Source: Pareuzebyella sediminis
GTDB taxonomy: Bacteria > Bacteroidota > Bacteroidia > Flavobacteriales > Flavobacteriaceae
Direction of reading: 5' to 3'
Assembly: GCF_008367235.1 (NCBI RefSeq)
Contig: NZ_VTZS01000005.1
Coordinates: forward strand, 310,001-374,000
DNA length: 64,000 nucleotides
Made by a program: the position numbers and the translations under genes. The notes under the pieces are model-generated. The model saw only the letters and a program-made list of their open reading frames with translations, was not told where the DNA came from and did not search any database. Positions 44,798 to 56,800 of the stretch are shown piece by piece (the first letter of the stretch is position 1; every line of letters starts with the position of its first letter).

Positions 44798-44818
44798 TGA
44801 AAATTTTGTAAAATTTAT

Positions 44819-44848
44819 TTTGATTAAACAAATAAATCTATACATTTG
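44819..44848 (+). promoter_or_regulatory. Promoter of the tRNA-tuf cluster
   Basis: TTTG (44819-44822), 18-base spacer, TACATTTG (44841-44848), close to the Bacteroidota consensus. Transcription would start near 44854 and immediately enter the hairpin at 44851-44876. Confidence 0.75.
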
Positions 44849-44850
44849 CA

Positions 44851-44876
44851 GTCCGTTAGAAATAGCGGACTTTTTT
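44851..44876 (+). terminator. Hairpin with T-run at the start of the tRNA-tuf transcript
   Basis: GTCCGTTA and TAGCGGAC pair, with one wobble, around a GAAA tetraloop and are followed by six Ts. It can be the terminator of hpf, but it overlaps the start of the next transcript and may attenuate it. Confidence 0.65.
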
Positions 44877-44898
44877 ATGCATAAAAAAGGGGTAAAAG

Positions 44899-44972
44899 GC
44901 CGATGTAGCTCAGCTGGCTAGAGCACGTGATTTGTAATCTCGGGGTCGTGGGTTCGAGTCCCTCCATCGGCT
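44899..44972 (+). tRNA. tRNA-Thr (anticodon TGT)
   Basis: Acceptor GCCGATG pairs with CATCGGC. Anticodon loop TTTGTAA gives TGT (reads ACA). T loop TTCGAGT. The anticodon stem and T stem each have one T-T opposition. CCA is not encoded. Confidence 0.93.
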
Positions 44973-44997
44973 CGGAAGTTCTTTAAAATATAAGGCT

Positions 44998-45079
<82 letters not shown>

Positions 45080-45195
45080 CAAAGGAATGCGCAAGATAGA
45101 TTTTGTGTAAAAGTCTTCCGGCGTATAAAAATATTGAAACCAACGATTCCGAAAGTGGTATTCAGAAAATGAATATGATTAGGAATGTTAAAAAT

Positions 45196-45268
45196 GCGGG
45201 AGTAGCTCAGTTGGTAGAGCGTCAGCCTTCCAAGCTGAATGTCGCCGGTTCGAACCCGGTCTCCCGCT
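45196..45268 (+). tRNA. tRNA-Gly (anticodon TCC)
   Basis: Acceptor GCGGGAG pairs with CTCCCGC. Anticodon loop CTTCCAA gives TCC (reads GGA). 73 bases with regular arms; CCA not encoded. Confidence 0.95.
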
Positions 45269-45335
45269 CAAGACCAAGGTAATGTTTGAAGGTTCGTGAC
45301 CTGAAACTTTAAGCCTTGAACCTGAAACCCAAAAG

Positions 45336-45407
45336 GCCGACGTAGCTCAGGGGTAGAGCGTTTCCTTGGTAAGGAAGAGGTCACGGGTTCAATTCCCGTC
45401 GTTGGCT
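45336..45407 (+). tRNA. tRNA-Thr (anticodon GGT)
   Basis: Acceptor GCCGACG pairs with CGTTGGC, with one wobble. Anticodon loop TTGGTAA gives GGT (reads ACC and ACT). CCA not encoded. It directly precedes tuf. Confidence 0.94.
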
Positions 45408-45465
45408 CATTTTTAAGGCATTATTTGTACACTAATATATAACTAAGATTAAAATTCATTAAAAA

Positions 45466-46653
45466 ATGGCAAAGGAAACTTTTGATCGTTCCAAACCGCA
45501 CTTAAATATAGGTACTATTGGACACGTAGATCACGGTAAAACAACATTGACAGCTGCTATCACCGAAGTGTTGTCAAACGCAGGATTGTCTGAAAAGAGA
45601 AGCTTCGATTCAATCGATAACGCTCCCGAGGAAAAAGAAAGAGGTATTACAATCAATACTTCACACGTTGAATATCAGACTGCCAATCGACACTATGCAC
45701 ACGTTGACTGTCCTGGTCACGCCGATTATGTGAAGAACATGGTTACCGGTGCCGCTCAGATGGATGGCGCAATTTTGGTGGTTGCGGCTACGGATGGTCC
45801 AATGCCACAGACTCGTGAGCATATCCTTTTAGGTCGTCAGGTAGGTATTCCTAGAATCGTTGTTTTCTTGAACAAAGTAGACATGGTCGATGACGAAGAG
45901 CTTTTGGAATTGGTGGAAATGGAAGTGCGTGAATTGCTTTCTTTTTATGAATATGACGGGGACAACGGACCTGTAATTTCTGGTTCTGCGCTAGGGGCGT
46001 TGAACGGGGAACAAAAATGGGTTGACACTGTAATGGAGTTGATGGATGCTGTGGATAGCTGGATCGAATTGCCTGCAAGGGATGTCGATAAAGATTTCTT
46101 GATGCCCGTAGAAGATGTATTTACCATTACTGGTCGTGGAACGGTGGCTACCGGTCGTATTGAAACTGGTATCGCAAACACAGGTGATGCCGTTGAAATC
46201 ATCGGTATGGGTGCCGAAAAATTGACCTCTACGATTACAGGGGTTGAAATGTTCCGTAAAATCTTGGATAGAGGTGAAGCTGGTGATAACGTAGGTATCT
46301 TGTTGAGAGGTATTGAAAAAACTCAAATTAGCAGGGGTATGGTAATCTGTAAACCAGGCTCTGTTAAGCCACACGCCAAGTTTGAGGCAGAGGTATATAT
46401 TCTTAAAAAAGAAGAGGGTGGTCGTCACACACCATTTCATAATAACTATCGTCCTCAGTTCTATGTAAGAACAACAGACGTTACAGGTAACATTAGCCTT
46501 CCTAGTGGAGTTGAGATGGTAATGCCTGGTGATAACTTGACTATTACTGTTGAGCTGATTCAGCCTATCGCATTGAGCGTTGGTCTTCGTTTCGCTATCC
46601 GTGAGGGAGGTAGAACCGTTGGTGCTGGTCAGGTTACCAAGATTCTAGATTAA
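45466..46653 (+). CDS. tuf: Elongation factor Tu
   Basis: 395-residue GTPase that delivers aminoacyl-tRNA to the ribosome. G1 GHVDHGKTT (19-27), the switch region [14 protein letters not shown]3 DCPGHADYV (81-89) and G4 NKVD (136-139) are intact. The domain 2 and 3 segments [13 protein letters not shown] and the end QVTKILD are regular. It follows tRNAs, an arrangement typical for Bacteroidota, and is separated from tRNA-Trp by a hairpin. Confidence 0.98.
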   Translation: MAKETFDRSKPHLNIGTIGHVDHGKTTLTAAITEVLSNAGLSEKRSFDSIDNAPEEKERGITINTSHVEYQTANRHYAHVDCPGHADYVKNMVTGAAQMDGAILVVAATDGPMPQTREHILLGRQVGIPRIVVFLNKVDMVDDEELLELVEMEVRELLSFYEYDGDNGPVISGSALGALNGEQKWVDTVMELMDAVDSWIELPARDVDKDFLMPVEDVFTITGRGTVATGRIETGIANTGDAVEIIGMGAEKLTSTITGVEMFRKILDRGEAGDNVGILLRGIEKTQISRGMVICKPGSVKPHAKFEAEVYILKKEEGGRHTPFHNNYRPQFYVRTTDVTGNISLPSGVEMVMPGDNLTITVELIQPIALSVGLRFAIREGGRTVGAGQVTKILD

Positions 46654-46674
46654 TTTATCGGATAACATAATGTA

Positions 46675-46712
46675 TTTAAGGGTGTTCCGCTAATGTGTGG
46701 AACACCTTTAAA
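46675..46712 (+). terminator. Hairpin between tuf and tRNA-Trp
   Basis: TTTAAGGGTGTTCC and GGAACACCTTTAAA form a nearly complete stem (one wobble) with a 10-base loop. There is no long T-run, so it may be a partial terminator or an RNase processing site releasing tRNA-Trp. Confidence 0.5.
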
Positions 46713-46723
46713 TGCAATTATAA

Positions 46724-46796
46724 ACGGGTGTAGCTCAGTTGGTAGAGCACTGGTCTCCAAAACCAGGTGTCGGGAGTTCGAGTCTCTCCTCCCGTG
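46724..46796 (+). tRNA. tRNA-Trp (anticodon CCA)
   Basis: Anticodon loop TCTCCAAAA gives CCA. D arm GCTCAGTTGGTAGAGC and T loop TTCGAGT are standard. The acceptor stem ACGGGTG/CTCCCGT has one T-T opposition at the sixth pair. It is located between tuf and secE, the common Bacteroidota position. CCA tail not encoded. Confidence 0.94.
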
Positions 46797-46863
46797 CTGA
46801 ATAGAATGGTACCATATCAGTAGATGAGTATCGCTGCCTAAGTATCTAAATTGTAATAGAGTT

Positions 46864-47052
46864 ATGTTGACATACATTAAAGAATCTTTTGAGGAACTTC
46901 GTAACAATGTGACTTTGCCTTCACGAGCGGAATCATCAAACCTTATGGTTATTGTGGCCGTATTTTCCATTTTATTCGCTTTAGCGACATGGGGTGTAGA
47001 TACTGCATTGAGTGAATTGGTTCAATTGTATTTCAACAACATTTTAAACTAA
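46864..47052 (+). CDS. secE: Preprotein translocase subunit SecE
   Basis: 62 residues with one C-terminal transmembrane segment (SNLMVIVAVFSILFALATWGVD), preceded by the amphipathic LTYIKESFEELRNNVTLPSR typical for the short single-span SecE. It clamps SecY in the translocon. Nine bases before nusG, the conserved order. Confidence 0.93.
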   Translation: MLTYIKESFEELRNNVTLPSRAESSNLMVIVAVFSILFALATWGVDTALSELVQLYFNNILN

Positions 47053-47061
47053 GCGTTAGCT

Positions 47062-47613
47062 ATGTCAGAAGTATTGGATAAAAAATGGTATGTGGTTAGA
47101 GCAGTCAGTGGCCAAGAGAATAAAATCAAAGGGTACATTGAGAGCGAAGTCGAGCGCCATGGTTTTTCTGACTACTTAGAGGACGTGTTAGTGCCTACTG
47201 AAAAGGTTATTCAAATTCGCAACGGAAAAAAAATTAGTAAAGAACGGGTTTATTTTCCGGGCTATATTATGATTAAGGCGAATTTAGGAGGTGAGATGAT
47301 CCACATCATACGATCTATTACAAACGTAATAGGTTTTTTAGGCGAAACAAAGGGAGGGGATCCCGTGCCACTTCGAAAGTCAGAGGTGAATAGAATGCTT
47401 GGAAAAGCTGATGAATTGGCTGTTAATACGGATAGTGTCGCCATTCCGTTTACCCACGGCGAGACCGTAAAGGTAATCGACGGGCCCTTTAATGGGTTTA
47501 ATGGTACCGTAGAGAAAATAAACGAAGAGAAGCGTAAACTTGAGGTCATGGTGAAGATTTTCGGAAGAAAAACACCTTTGGAACTCAGTTATATGCAAGT
47601 TGAAAAAGTATAA
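47062..47613 (+). CDS. nusG: Transcription termination/antitermination protein NusG
   Basis: 183 residues. The NGN domain begins KKWYVVRAVSGQENKIKGYIESEVERHG and ends around VNRML; the KOW domain starts at EKVKVIDGPF-like GETVKVIDGPFNGFNGTVEKIN. It links RNA polymerase with ribosome or Rho. Located between secE and rplK, as usual. Confidence 0.96.
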   Translation: MSEVLDKKWYVVRAVSGQENKIKGYIESEVERHGFSDYLEDVLVPTEKVIQIRNGKKISKERVYFPGYIMIKANLGGEMIHIIRSITNVIGFLGETKGGDPVPLRKSEVNRMLGKADELAVNTDSVAIPFTHGETVKVIDGPFNGFNGTVEKINEEKRKLEVMVKIFGRKTPLELSYMQVEKV

Positions 47614-47631
47614 TACAAATGTTACATATAT

Positions 47632-47662
47632 AAGTTGTGTTGCTTCCACATAAATACAACTT
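47632..47662 (+). repeat. Small inverted repeat upstream of rplK
   Basis: AAGTTGT and ACAACTT pair around 17 bases in the 66-base nusG-rplK gap. It may be a leader hairpin of the L11-L1 unit, where L1 autoregulation is known in other bacteria. No obvious L1 target was recognised. Confidence 0.3.
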
Positions 47663-47679
47663 CAATTTAATTCTAAACA

Positions 47680-48117
47680 ATGGCAAAAGAAATAGGTAAA
47701 GTAGTTAAACTACAAGTTAGGGGAGGTGCTGCGAATCCATCGCCACCGGTTGGACCCGCCTTAGGTGCTGCCGGAGTTAACATCATGGAGTTCTGTAAGC
47801 AGTTCAACGCTAGAACACAGGACAAACCAGGCAAAGTATTGCCAGTTGTTATCACCGTCTACAAAGACAAGTCGTTCGACTTTGTCGTGAAAACACCGCC
47901 GGCGGCAGTTCAATTGTTGGAAGCAGCTAAGATTAAAAAAGGATCTGGCGAACCTAACCGGGTAAAATCAGGTAACGTTACTTGGGATCAAATTAAGGCA
48001 ATTGCCGAAGATAAAATGGTAGACCTAAATGCCTTTACAATCGAATCAGCGATGAGTATGGTTGCGGGTACGGCAAGGTCTATGGGTCTTAAAGTCGCAG
48101 GTAAACGACCTTTTTAA
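47680..48117 (+). CDS. rplK: 50S ribosomal protein uL11
   Basis: 145 residues. [30 protein letters not shown] at the N-terminus and [19 protein letters not shown] at the C-terminus are conserved. It forms the GTPase-associated stalk base. Starts the L11-L1-L10-L7/L12 block. Confidence 0.97.
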   Translation: MAKEIGKVVKLQVRGGAANPSPPVGPALGAAGVNIMEFCKQFNARTQDKPGKVLPVVITVYKDKSFDFVVKTPPAAVQLLEAAKIKKGSGEPNRVKSGNVTWDQIKAIAEDKMVDLNAFTIESAMSMVAGTARSMGLKVAGKRPF

Positions 48118-48137
48118 AATCTTAAAAAGCAATTTAA

Positions 48138-48827
48138 ATGGCAAAGTTAACAAAGAAACAAAAAGAGGCCCTTGCCAAAATCGATAAGGATAAACTTTAT
48201 TCGGTGGATGAGGGTGCTGCTTTGATCAAGGAAATAACCAATACAAAGTTCGATGCATCGGTAGATTTGGCTATTCGTTTAGGGGTTGACCCTAGAAAGG
48301 CCAATCAAATGGTACGTGGTGTCGTGACCCTACCCCACGGTACGGGAAAAGATGTAAAGGTTTTGGCTTTGGTTACTCCAGACAAGGAAGCGGAAGCAAC
48401 GGAAGCAGGAGCCGATTTCGTCGGATTGGATGAATATTTGGATAAAATTAAAGGAGGGTGGACCGATGTCGATGTCATTATCACAATGCCGAGCGTCATG
48501 GGTAAATTAGGTCCTTTGGGTCGTATTTTAGGTCCTCGTGGTCTTATGCCCAATCCTAAGACAGGCACTGTTACTATGGATGTCGCTAAAGCGGTGTCTG
48601 ATGTAAAGGCCGGTAAGATTGATTTCAAGGTAGACAAAACAGGTATAGTACACGCAGCAGTGGGGAAAGCATCTTTTTCTGCCGATAAGATTGCGGAGAA
48701 CGCCAAAGAGCTTTTAGATACCTTGATTAAAATGAAGCCAGCCGCCGCTAAAGGGGTTTACATGAGAAGCATTTTTATGTCAAGTACGATGAGTCCTAGT
48801 GTTCAATTGGATCCAAAGTCGGTTTAA
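48138..48827 (+). CDS. rplA: 50S ribosomal protein uL1
   Basis: 229 residues. Conserved GxxxRGxxxLPHGTGK region is present as [18 protein letters not shown], with [29 protein letters not shown] and the final [23 protein letters not shown]. It forms the L1 stalk and in other bacteria represses its own operon by binding the mRNA leader. Confidence 0.97.
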   Translation: MAKLTKKQKEALAKIDKDKLYSVDEGAALIKEITNTKFDASVDLAIRLGVDPRKANQMVRGVVTLPHGTGKDVKVLALVTPDKEAEATEAGADFVGLDEYLDKIKGGWTDVDVIITMPSVMGKLGPLGRILGPRGLMPNPKTGTVTMDVAKAVSDVKAGKIDFKVDKTGIVHAAVGKASFSADKIAENAKELLDTLIKMKPAAAKGVYMRSIFMSSTMSPSVQLDPKSV

Positions 48828-48854
48828 CCTAACTGGTAGATCAAAATTAAGAGT

Positions 48855-49370
48855 ATGACAAGAGAAGAAAAAGCAAACGTAATACAAGATTTGACTGCGC
48901 AGTTGGCCGATAGCCCTACCATTTATTTGGCAGATATCTCCGGCTTGAATGCGGCTCAGACTTCTGATTTAAGAAGAGCGTGTTTCAAGGCCAATGTGAA
49001 ATTGGCCGTAGTCAAGAATACCTTGCTTGCAAAAGCAATGGAAGCTTCTGAAAAAGAGTTCGGCGAACTTCCTGAAGTATTGAAGGGAAATACTTCATTG
49101 ATGATTTCCGAGGTCGGTAACGCTCCTGCAAAATTGATTAAAAATTTCAGGAAAAAATCAAACCGACCCCTGTTGAAGGGTGCTTTCGTAGAAGAAGCAA
49201 TTTATATTGGTGATGAAAATCTTGATAAACTGGTCAGTATCAAATCCAAAGAGGAGATGATCGGAGAGATTATCGGATTACTACAGTCTCCTGCCAAAAA
49301 TGTGATCTCCGGTCTGAAATCCGGTGGCGGCAAATTAGCAGGGATTCTGAAGACATTATCAGAAAAATAA
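48855..49370 (+). CDS. rplJ: 50S ribosomal protein uL10
   Basis: 171 residues. TREEKANVIQDLTAQLADSP, ISGLNAAQTSDLRRACFKANV and VKNTLLAKAMEAS match L10, the stalk base that binds L7/L12 dimers by its C-terminal helix. 27 bases after rplA; there is no room here for a long L10 leader, so control must lie upstream. Confidence 0.97.
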   Translation: MTREEKANVIQDLTAQLADSPTIYLADISGLNAAQTSDLRRACFKANVKLAVVKNTLLAKAMEASEKEFGELPEVLKGNTSLMISEVGNAPAKLIKNFRKKSNRPLLKGAFVEEAIYIGDENLDKLVSIKSKEEMIGEIIGLLQSPAKNVISGLKSGGGKLAGILKTLSEK

Positions 49371-49421
49371 GTACGCACTATAAACTAAGTATATTTTAAA
49401 ATTTTATTAAACGATAGAAAA

Positions 49422-49802
49422 ATGGCAGATTTAAAAGAATTCGCAGAACAGTTGGTAAACTTGACCGTTAAAGAGGTGAACGAGTTGGCCGATATATTAA
49501 AAGATGAGTATGGCATCGAGCCTGCAGCCGCAGCAGTAGCAGTAGCCGCTGGTGGTGGAGCAGCAGAAGGTGGTGAAGCCGCTGAAGAGCAGTCTGAGTT
49601 CGATGTAATATTGAAAGCTCCAGGAGGTTCTAAATTGGCAGTGGTTAAATTGGTTAAAGAGTTGACCGGTCTTGGATTGAAAGATGCCAAAGACATCGTC
49701 GATAGCGCACCAAAAGCCGTTAAGGAAGGTGTTTCTAAAGACGAAGCTGAAGGAATCAAAAAATCATTGGAAGAAGCAGGAGCGGAAGTTGAGCTTAAAT
49801 AA
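49422..49802 (+). CDS. rplL: 50S ribosomal protein bL7/L12
   Basis: 126 residues. N-terminal dimerisation helices ([23 protein letters not shown]), an Ala/Gly-rich hinge ([20 protein letters not shown]) and the C-terminal factor-binding domain [20 protein letters not shown] with [19 protein letters not shown]. Followed by a hairpin that probably reduces read-through to rpoB. Confidence 0.97.
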   Translation: MADLKEFAEQLVNLTVKEVNELADILKDEYGIEPAAAAVAVAAGGGAAEGGEAAEEQSEFDVILKAPGGSKLAVVKLVKELTGLGLKDAKDIVDSAPKAVKEGVSKDEAEGIKKSLEEAGAEVELK

Positions 49803-49823
49803 TAGCAGCAGCAATAGCACTTT

Positions 49824-49871
49824 GGTTTAGGTCTTTTTTCACCCTTGGTGAAGCTAGACCTAAGCCTTTTT
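49824..49871 (+). terminator. Hairpin between rplL and rpoB
   Basis: GGTTTAGGTC and GACCTAAGCC pair with an inner TTCACC/GGTGAA stem and are followed by five Ts. Probably a partial terminator or processing site separating ribosomal protein from polymerase genes. Confidence 0.6.
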
Positions 49872-49946
49872 ATAGTAGTAGGATTTTGGCATATGTTGAA
49901 GTATGCAACCCAAATTTAGTATTCACGTTCAAAATACTGTCCATAG

Positions 49947-52900
49947 ATGTTCACACAACAGACTGAAAGAATTAATTTTGCATCCGCTAAGAACACGCCG
50001 GAGTATCCGGACTTCTTGGACATTCAGATAAAGTCGTTTCAAGACTTTTTCCAGCTTGAGACAAAATCTGACGAAAGGGGCAATGAAGGCTTGTACAACA
50101 CCTTCATGGAGAACTTTCCGATTACCGACACCCGAAACCAGTTCGTACTTGAGTTTTTGGATTACTTCATAGATCCGCCACGATATTCCATTCAAGAATG
50201 TATCGAACGCGGGCTAACTTACAGTGTGCCCTTAAAGGCACGTTTGAAATTATATTGTACCGATCCAGAACACGAAGATTTTGAGACGATCGTTCAAGAT
50301 GTGTACTTGGGTACAATTCCTTATATGACCCCCAGTGGTACTTTTGTAATCAATGGAGCGGAAAGGGTAGTAGTTTCACAGTTGCACCGTTCACCCGGGG
50401 TTTTCTTTGGACAATCTTTTCATGCCAACGGAACTAAACTATACTCAGCAAGGGTAATTCCGTTCAAAGGGTCATGGATTGAATTCGCTACCGATATCAA
50501 TGGCGTAATGTATGCCTATATCGATAGGAAGAAAAAATTACCGGTAACTACCTTGTTTAGGGCCATCGGATTCGAACGGGACAAAGATATCCTTGAGATT
50601 TTCGATCTTTCGGAAGAGGTGAAGGTCTCTAAAGCTGGACTTAAAAAAATACTTGGCCGAAAATTGGCCGCAAGGGTGTTGAATACATGGCATGAAGATT
50701 TCGTTGATGAAGATACTGGCGAAGTAGTTTCAATCGAACGTAACGAGATTATTTTAGACCGTGATACGGTGTTGGAAAAAGAACACATCGACGAGATTCT
50801 TGATGCTGATGTTAAGACCATCCTCTTGCACAAGGAGAATAATGCACAATCTGATTATGCTATTATTCACAATACCTTGCAAAAAGACCCCACAAACTCC
50901 GAGAAAGAAGCGGTAGAGCATATTTATCGGCAATTAAGAAACGCCGAGCCGCCAGATGAAGAGACAGCACGCGGAATTATTGACAAATTGTTTTTTTCCG
51001 ATCAACGCTACAACTTAGGTGAAGTGGGTCGGTATCGGATGAATAAAAAATTAGGGCTCGATATCGGAATGGACAAGCAAGTCTTGACCAAAGAAGATAT
51101 AATTACGATTATCAAGTATCTGATCGAGCTAATCAATTCAAAAGCTGAAATCGATGATATCGATCACCTGTCGAATCGTCGTGTACGTACCGTTGGAGAA
51201 CAACTTTCATCACAGTTTGGGGTAGGTTTGGCCCGTATGGCAAGAACGATTCGCGAGCGGATGAATGTTCGCGACAATGAGGTTTTTACACCTATTGACT
51301 TGATCAATGCCAAGACATTATCTTCGGTAATCAACTCCTTCTTTGGAACGAACCAGCTATCTCAGTTCATGGATCAGACAAATCCTTTGGCAGAGATTAC
51401 ACATAAAAGAAGACTTTCCGCCTTAGGGCCTGGAGGGTTATCAAGGGAAAGAGCCGGGTTTGAGGTTCGAGATGTTCACTATACGCATTACGGCAGGTTA
51501 TGCCCGATAGAGACCCCGGAAGGACCCAATATCGGATTAATATCCTCTTTATCAGTTTTCGCGAAGGTGAACCCTATGGGCTTCTTGGAGACTCCATATC
51601 GAAAAGTGGTAGACTCTAAAGTGAATACAAAGGAGTATCAGTATCTAAGTGCAGAGGAAGAAGAAGGAATGAAAATCGCACAGGCGAATATTCCACTTAA
51701 AGAAGATGGGGAAATCGATGCCGAAAAAGTAATTGCTCGGGAAGAGGGTGACTTTCCGGTAGTAGATCCCGCGGAAGTCAACTATACCGATGTCGCGCCG
51801 AATCAAATTGCTTCGATTTCGGCCTCGTTGATTCCTTTCTTGGAACATGATGATGCGAACCGTGCACTTATGGGCTCGAACATGATGCGCCAAGCGGTAC
51901 CCTTATTAAGGCCACAGGCCCCGATTGTCGGAACCGGTCTTGAGCGCCAAGTAGCTTCTGATTCGAGGGTGTTGATAAATGCCGAAGGAGATGGAACTAT
52001 AGAATATGTCGATGCCCAGAAAATCATCATAAAGTACAATCGTACCGAAGATGAACGTCTGATCAGCTTCGACGACGATTCAAAAACCTATGAACTGGTC
52101 AAGTTTAGAAAGACCAATCAAGGTACGAGTATCAATTTGAAACCTATTGTCAAAAAAGGGGATAAAGTTAAAAAGGGGCAAGTGCTCTGTGAGGGGTACG
52201 CGACCGAGCAAGGCGAATTGGCCTTAGGACGTAACCTTACCGTTGCCTTTATGCCTTGGAAGGGTTATAATTTCGAAGATGCTATCGTAATATCTGAAAA
52301 GGTAGTGCGAGAAGATATCTTTACCTCGATTCATGTAGATGAATACGCTTTAGAGGTTCGTGATACTAAATTGGGTGCTGAGGAATTGACCCATGACATT
52401 CCTAACGTATCGGAAGAGGCGACCAAAGACCTTGACGAAAACGGAATGATTCGTATCGGAGCCGAAGTAAAACCAGGCGATATCTTGATCGGTAAGATTA
52501 CTCCTAAAGGAGAATCCGATCCTACTCCTGAAGAAAAATTGCTTCGTGCGATATTCGGTGATAAGGCAGGTGATGTCAAAGATGCCTCTTTGAAGGCTTC
52601 ACCTTCTTTACGTGGCGTTGTTATCGATAAGAAACTTTTCTCCCGGTCCGTTAAGGATAAGCGTAAGCGTTCCGAAGATAAGGAGGAACTCAATAAACTG
52701 GAGCTTGAATATGAAGTGAAGTTCCAAGAGTTGAAGGACATCCTGATTGATAAATTGTTTACGTTGATCAATGGGAAAACATCACAAGGGGTATTGAACG
52801 ATTTGGGAGAGGAAGTGCTGCCAAAGGGTAAAAAGTACACCCAAAAAATGCTGAATGCTGTAGATGATTTTGCCCATTTGGTAGGAGGAAGTTGGACCAC

Positions 52901-53756
52901 CGACAAGGAAACCAACGCTGCCGTTGCAGATTTGTTACACAACTATAAAATCAAATTGAACGACCTTCAAGGTAACTTGAGGAGAGACAAGTTTACGATT
53001 TCCGTAGGAGATGAATTGCCTGCAGGTATCATGAAATTGGCTAAGGTGTATATCGCTAAAAAGCGTAAATTAAAGGTAGGTGATAAAATGGCAGGTCGCC
53101 ATGGTAACAAAGGTATTGTTTCACGTATCGTACGCCAAGAAGATATGCCTTTCTTAGAAGACGGAACACCCGTAGATATCGTACTAAATCCGCTCGGGGT
53201 ACCCTCGCGTATGAACATCGGACAGATTTATGAAACGGTGCTTGGATGGGCTGGTCTTAAATTGGGCAAGAAGTTCGCTACCCCGATTTTTGACGGGGCA
53301 TCGCTTGATCAAATAAATAAGTATACCGATGAGGCCGGTATTCCAAGATTCGGGCACACGTATCTATACGATGGTGGAACCGGGCAACGTTTCGATCAAC
53401 CCGCTACTGTGGGAGTGATTTACATGTTGAAGCTAGGCCACATGGTAGATGATAAAATGCATGCGCGTTCTATTGGACCTTACTCATTGATTACGCAGCA
53501 ACCTTTGGGTGGTAAAGCTCAATTTGGTGGTCAGCGTTTTGGTGAGATGGAGGTATGGGCCTTGGAAGCTTATGGTGCATCGGCGACCTTACGGGAAATT
53601 TTGACCGTAAAATCGGATGACGTCATCGGTAGGGCGAAAACCTACGAATCCATTGTAAAAGGTGAGACCATGCCAGAACCCGGTTTACCGGAATCATTCA
53701 ATGTATTGATGCACGAGCTTAAGGGCTTGGGCCTTGATATTCGATTGGAAGAATAG
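49947..53756 (+). CDS. rpoB: DNA-directed RNA polymerase subunit beta
   Basis: 1269 residues. The rifampicin cluster [23 protein letters not shown] is near 465-490 with wild-type Asp, His and Ser positions, then [36 protein letters not shown]. Also [17 protein letters not shown] and a C-terminal [14 protein letters not shown]. Sequence suggests rifampicin sensitivity (inference). It is followed by rpoC after 55 bases. Confidence 0.98.
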   Translation: MFTQQTERINFASAKNTPEYPDFLDIQIKSFQDFFQLETKSDERGNEGLYNTFMENFPITDTRNQFVLEFLDYFIDPPRYSIQECIERGLTYSVPLKARLKLYCTDPEHEDFETIVQDVYLGTIPYMTPSGTFVINGAERVVVSQLHRSPGVFFGQSFHANGTKLYSARVIPFKGSWIEFATDINGVMYAYIDRKKKLPVTTLFRAIGFERDKDILEIFDLSEEVKVSKAGLKKILGRKLAARVLNTWHEDFVDEDTGEVVSIERNEIILDRDTVLEKEHIDEILDADVKTILLHKENNAQSDYAIIHNTLQKDPTNSEKEAVEHIYRQLRNAEPPDEETARGIIDKLFFSDQRYNLGEVGRYRMNKKLGLDIGMDKQVLTKEDIITIIKYLIELINSKAEIDDIDHLSNRRVRTVGEQLSSQFGVGLARMARTIRERMNVRDNEVFTPIDLINAKTLSSVINSFFGTNQLSQFMDQTNPLAEITHKRRLSALGPGGLSRERAGFEVRDVHYTHYGRLCPIETPEGPNIGLISSLSVFAKVNPMGFLETPYRKVVDSKVNTKEYQYLSAEEEEGMKIAQANIPLKEDGEIDAEKVIAREEGDFPVVDPAEVNYTDVAPNQIASISASLIPFLEHDDANRALMGSNMMRQAVPLLRPQAPIVGTGLERQVASDSRVLINAEGDGTIEYVDAQKIIIKYNRTEDERLISFDDDSKTYELVKFRKTNQGTSINLKPIVKKGDKVKKGQVLCEGYATEQGELALGRNLTVAFMPWKGYNFEDAIVISEKVVREDIFTSIHVDEYALEVRDTKLGAEELTHDIPNVSEEATKDLDENGMIRIGAEVKPGDILIGKITPKGESDPTPEEKLLRAIFGDKAGDVKDASLKASPSLRGVVIDKKLFSRSVKDKRKRSEDKEELNKLELEYEVKFQELKDILIDKLFTLINGKTSQGVLNDLGEEVLPKGKKYTQKMLNAVDDFAHLVGGSWTTDKETNAAVADLLHNYKIKLNDLQGNLRRDKFTISVGDELPAGIMKLAKVYIAKKRKLKVGDKMAGRHGNKGIVSRIVRQEDMPFLEDGTPVDIVLNPLGVPSRMNIGQIYETVLGWAGLKLGKKFATPIFDGASLDQINKYTDEAGIPRFGHTYLYDGGTGQRFDQPATVGVIYMLKLGHMVDDKMHARSIGPYSLITQQPLGGKAQFGGQRFGEMEVWALEAYGASATLREILTVKSDDVIGRAKTYESIVKGETMPEPGLPESFNVLMHELKGLGLDIRLEE

Positions 53757-53811
53757 CATCGATTGTAGCGATTGAAGAACACACATTTTAATTAGTAGCA
53801 CCATTTAGATT

Positions 53812-56800
53812 ATGGCTAGAATAAAAGATAATAACCCAATAAAAAGGTTTGATAAGATTTCCATCGGATTGGCATCGCCAGAAGCGATTTTGGCAGAATC
53901 TCGAGGAGAGGTCCTTAAACCTGAAACTATCAACTACCGTACACACAAACCTGAGCGGGACGGACTTTTCTGTGAACGTATATTCGGACCTGTTAAGGAC
54001 TATGAGTGCGCCTGCGGAAAATACAAGCGTATTCGTTATCGAGGTATTGTTTGTGACCGGTGTGGTGTTGAGGTTACTGAGAAAAAAGTACGTAGGGATA
54101 GGGTAGGACATATCAACTTAGTAGTTCCTGTAGCCCATATCTGGTATTTCCGTTCGTTACCTAACAAAATAGGATATCTCCTAGGGTTGCCCTCCAAAAA
54201 GTTGGACATGATTATTTACTATGAGCGGTACGTAGTCATTCAACCAGGTATTGCGAAAGGGCCCGAAGGCGAGGAAATTCAAAAAATGGATTTCTTGACC
54301 GAAGAGGAGTATCTGACTATTTTAGAATCCATACCACCCGAAAATCAGTATCTTGAAGATACCGATCCGAACAAATTCATCGCAAAAATGGGTGCGGAGT
54401 GTTTGATCGACCTTTTGGCGCGCATCGATTTGAAAGAGCTTTCGTATGAATTACGCCATAAGGCCAACACGGAAACTTCTAAGCAAAGAAAGACGGAAGC
54501 TTTAAAAAGGCTTCAGGTTGTAGAAGCGTTACGTGAATCTCAAGATAATCGTGAAAATAGGCCTGAATGGATGATTATGAAGGTCATTCCGGTCATTCCA
54601 CCGGAATTACGTCCCTTGGTTCCTCTTGATGGTGGCCGTTTTGCTACCTCCGATTTGAACGATCTTTACCGAAGGGTGATTATTCGAAACAACCGTTTGA
54701 AGCGATTGGTCGAAATCAAGGCTCCCGAGGTCATTCTTAGAAATGAGAAGCGTATGCTTCAAGAAGCTGTTGATTCGCTTTTTGATAATACGAGAAAAGC
54801 ATCTGCTGTAAAAACGGAGTCGAACCGACCTTTAAAATCCCTTTCCGATTCTTTAAAAGGTAAGCAAGGGCGTTTTCGTCAGAACCTGTTAGGTAAACGT
54901 GTTGATTATTCGGCTCGTTCGGTAATCGTGGTTGGCCCAGAGATGAAACTATTCGAATGTGGTCTTCCTAAAGATATGGCTGCCGAATTGTACAAGCCTT
55001 TCATAATAAGAAAACTTATTGAGAGGGGTATTGTAAAAACAGTAAAATCAGCGAAAAAAATAATAGATAAGAAAGAGCCAGTTGTTTGGGATATCCTCGA
55101 AAATGTATTAAAAGGGCACCCGGTCTTGTTGAACCGTGCCCCTACATTGCACCGTTTGGGTATTCAGGCATTTCAGCCGAAATTGATCGAGGGTAAAGCG
55201 ATACGTTTGCACCCCTTGGTGTGTACTGCGTTCAATGCCGATTTTGATGGTGACCAAATGGCGGTGCACCTGCCACTGGGGCCAGAGGCCATTTTAGAGT
55301 CGCAACTATTGATGCTTGCATCCCATAACATTCTGAATCCGGCGAATGGTTCACCTATTACCGTTCCATCCCAAGATATGGTATTGGGTCTTTATTACAT
55401 GACCAAGGAACGAAAATCTACTTCAGAAGTAAAAGTTAGGGGAGAAGGATTGACTTTTTATTCTGCCGAAGAAGTCGAAATTGCCTTCAATGAAGGTAAA
55501 ATAGATTTAAATGCAGGGATAAAGGTTCGGGCCAAAGACTTTAATGACGAAGGGGAGTTGGTCAATAAGATTATTCCAACAACCGTCGGAAGGGTATTGT
55601 TTAATATGGAAGTACCTGAAAAGGCAGGTTACATCAATGACGTATTGAACAAGAAATCATTGCGTGATATTATCGGTAGAATCTTAAGTGTTACCGATGT
55701 GCCGACCACTGCCGATTTCTTGGATAAGATTAAGACCATGGGCTACGATTTTGCCTTTAAAGGTGGATTGTCCTTCAGTTTGGGTGATATTATCATTCCT
55801 CAGGAAAAGCATGAGATGATTAACGAGGCCAATGAGCAGGTCGATGGTATTATGGCCAACTATAACATGGGGCTTATTACGAATAACGAACGTTATAATC
55901 AAGTCATCGATGTGTGGACGTCTACCAATGCCATGCTGACCGAATTGGCCATGAAACGTATTCGTGAAGATCAACAGGGGTTCAATTCAGTTTATATGAT
56001 GTTGGATTCTGGTGCTAGGGGTTCTAAGGAGCAAATACGTCAGTTGACCGGTATGCGAGGTCTGATGGCCAAACCTAAGAAATCTACCGCTGGTGGAGGG
56101 GAGATTATCGAAAACCCGATACTTTCTAACTTTAAGGAAGGTCTTTCGATTCTAGAATACTTTATTTCTACCCACGGTGCCCGTAAGGGTCTTGCCGATA
56201 CCGCTTTGAAAACGGCCGATGCAGGTTACTTGACCCGTCGCTTGGTCGATGTTTCGCAAGATGTTATCATCAATATCGAAGATTGTGAGACTTTGAGAGG
56301 TATTGAAGTAGAGTCGTTGAAAAAGAACGAGGAAGTGGTAGAAACTCTTGGAGAGCGTATTTTAGGTAGGGTTTCGCTACATGATGTATATGATCCTTTA
56401 ACTGAGGAGCTATTGCTAAAGGCTGGTCAGGAAATCTTGGAAGCCGATATCAGAAAGATCGAGGATTCTCCTATAGAGAAAATAGAAGTACGTTCTGCAT
56501 TGACCTGTGAAGCACCTAAAGGAATATGTGCTAAGTGTTATGGTAGAAACCTTTCTACCAATAAAATGGTACAACGAGGTGAAGCCGTGGGTGTAGTTGC
56601 TGCACAATCAATTGGGGAACCAGGTACACAGTTGACGTTACGTACCTTCCACGTGGGGGGTATCGCAGGAAACATTTCTGAGGATAATAAGTTAGTAGCC
56701 AAATTCAATGGTACGGCTGAAATCGAAGACCTTAGAACCGTTAAAGGTGAAGACAGTGAAGGAAAACCGGTAGAAATAGTTATTTCCCGAACTTCTGAAA

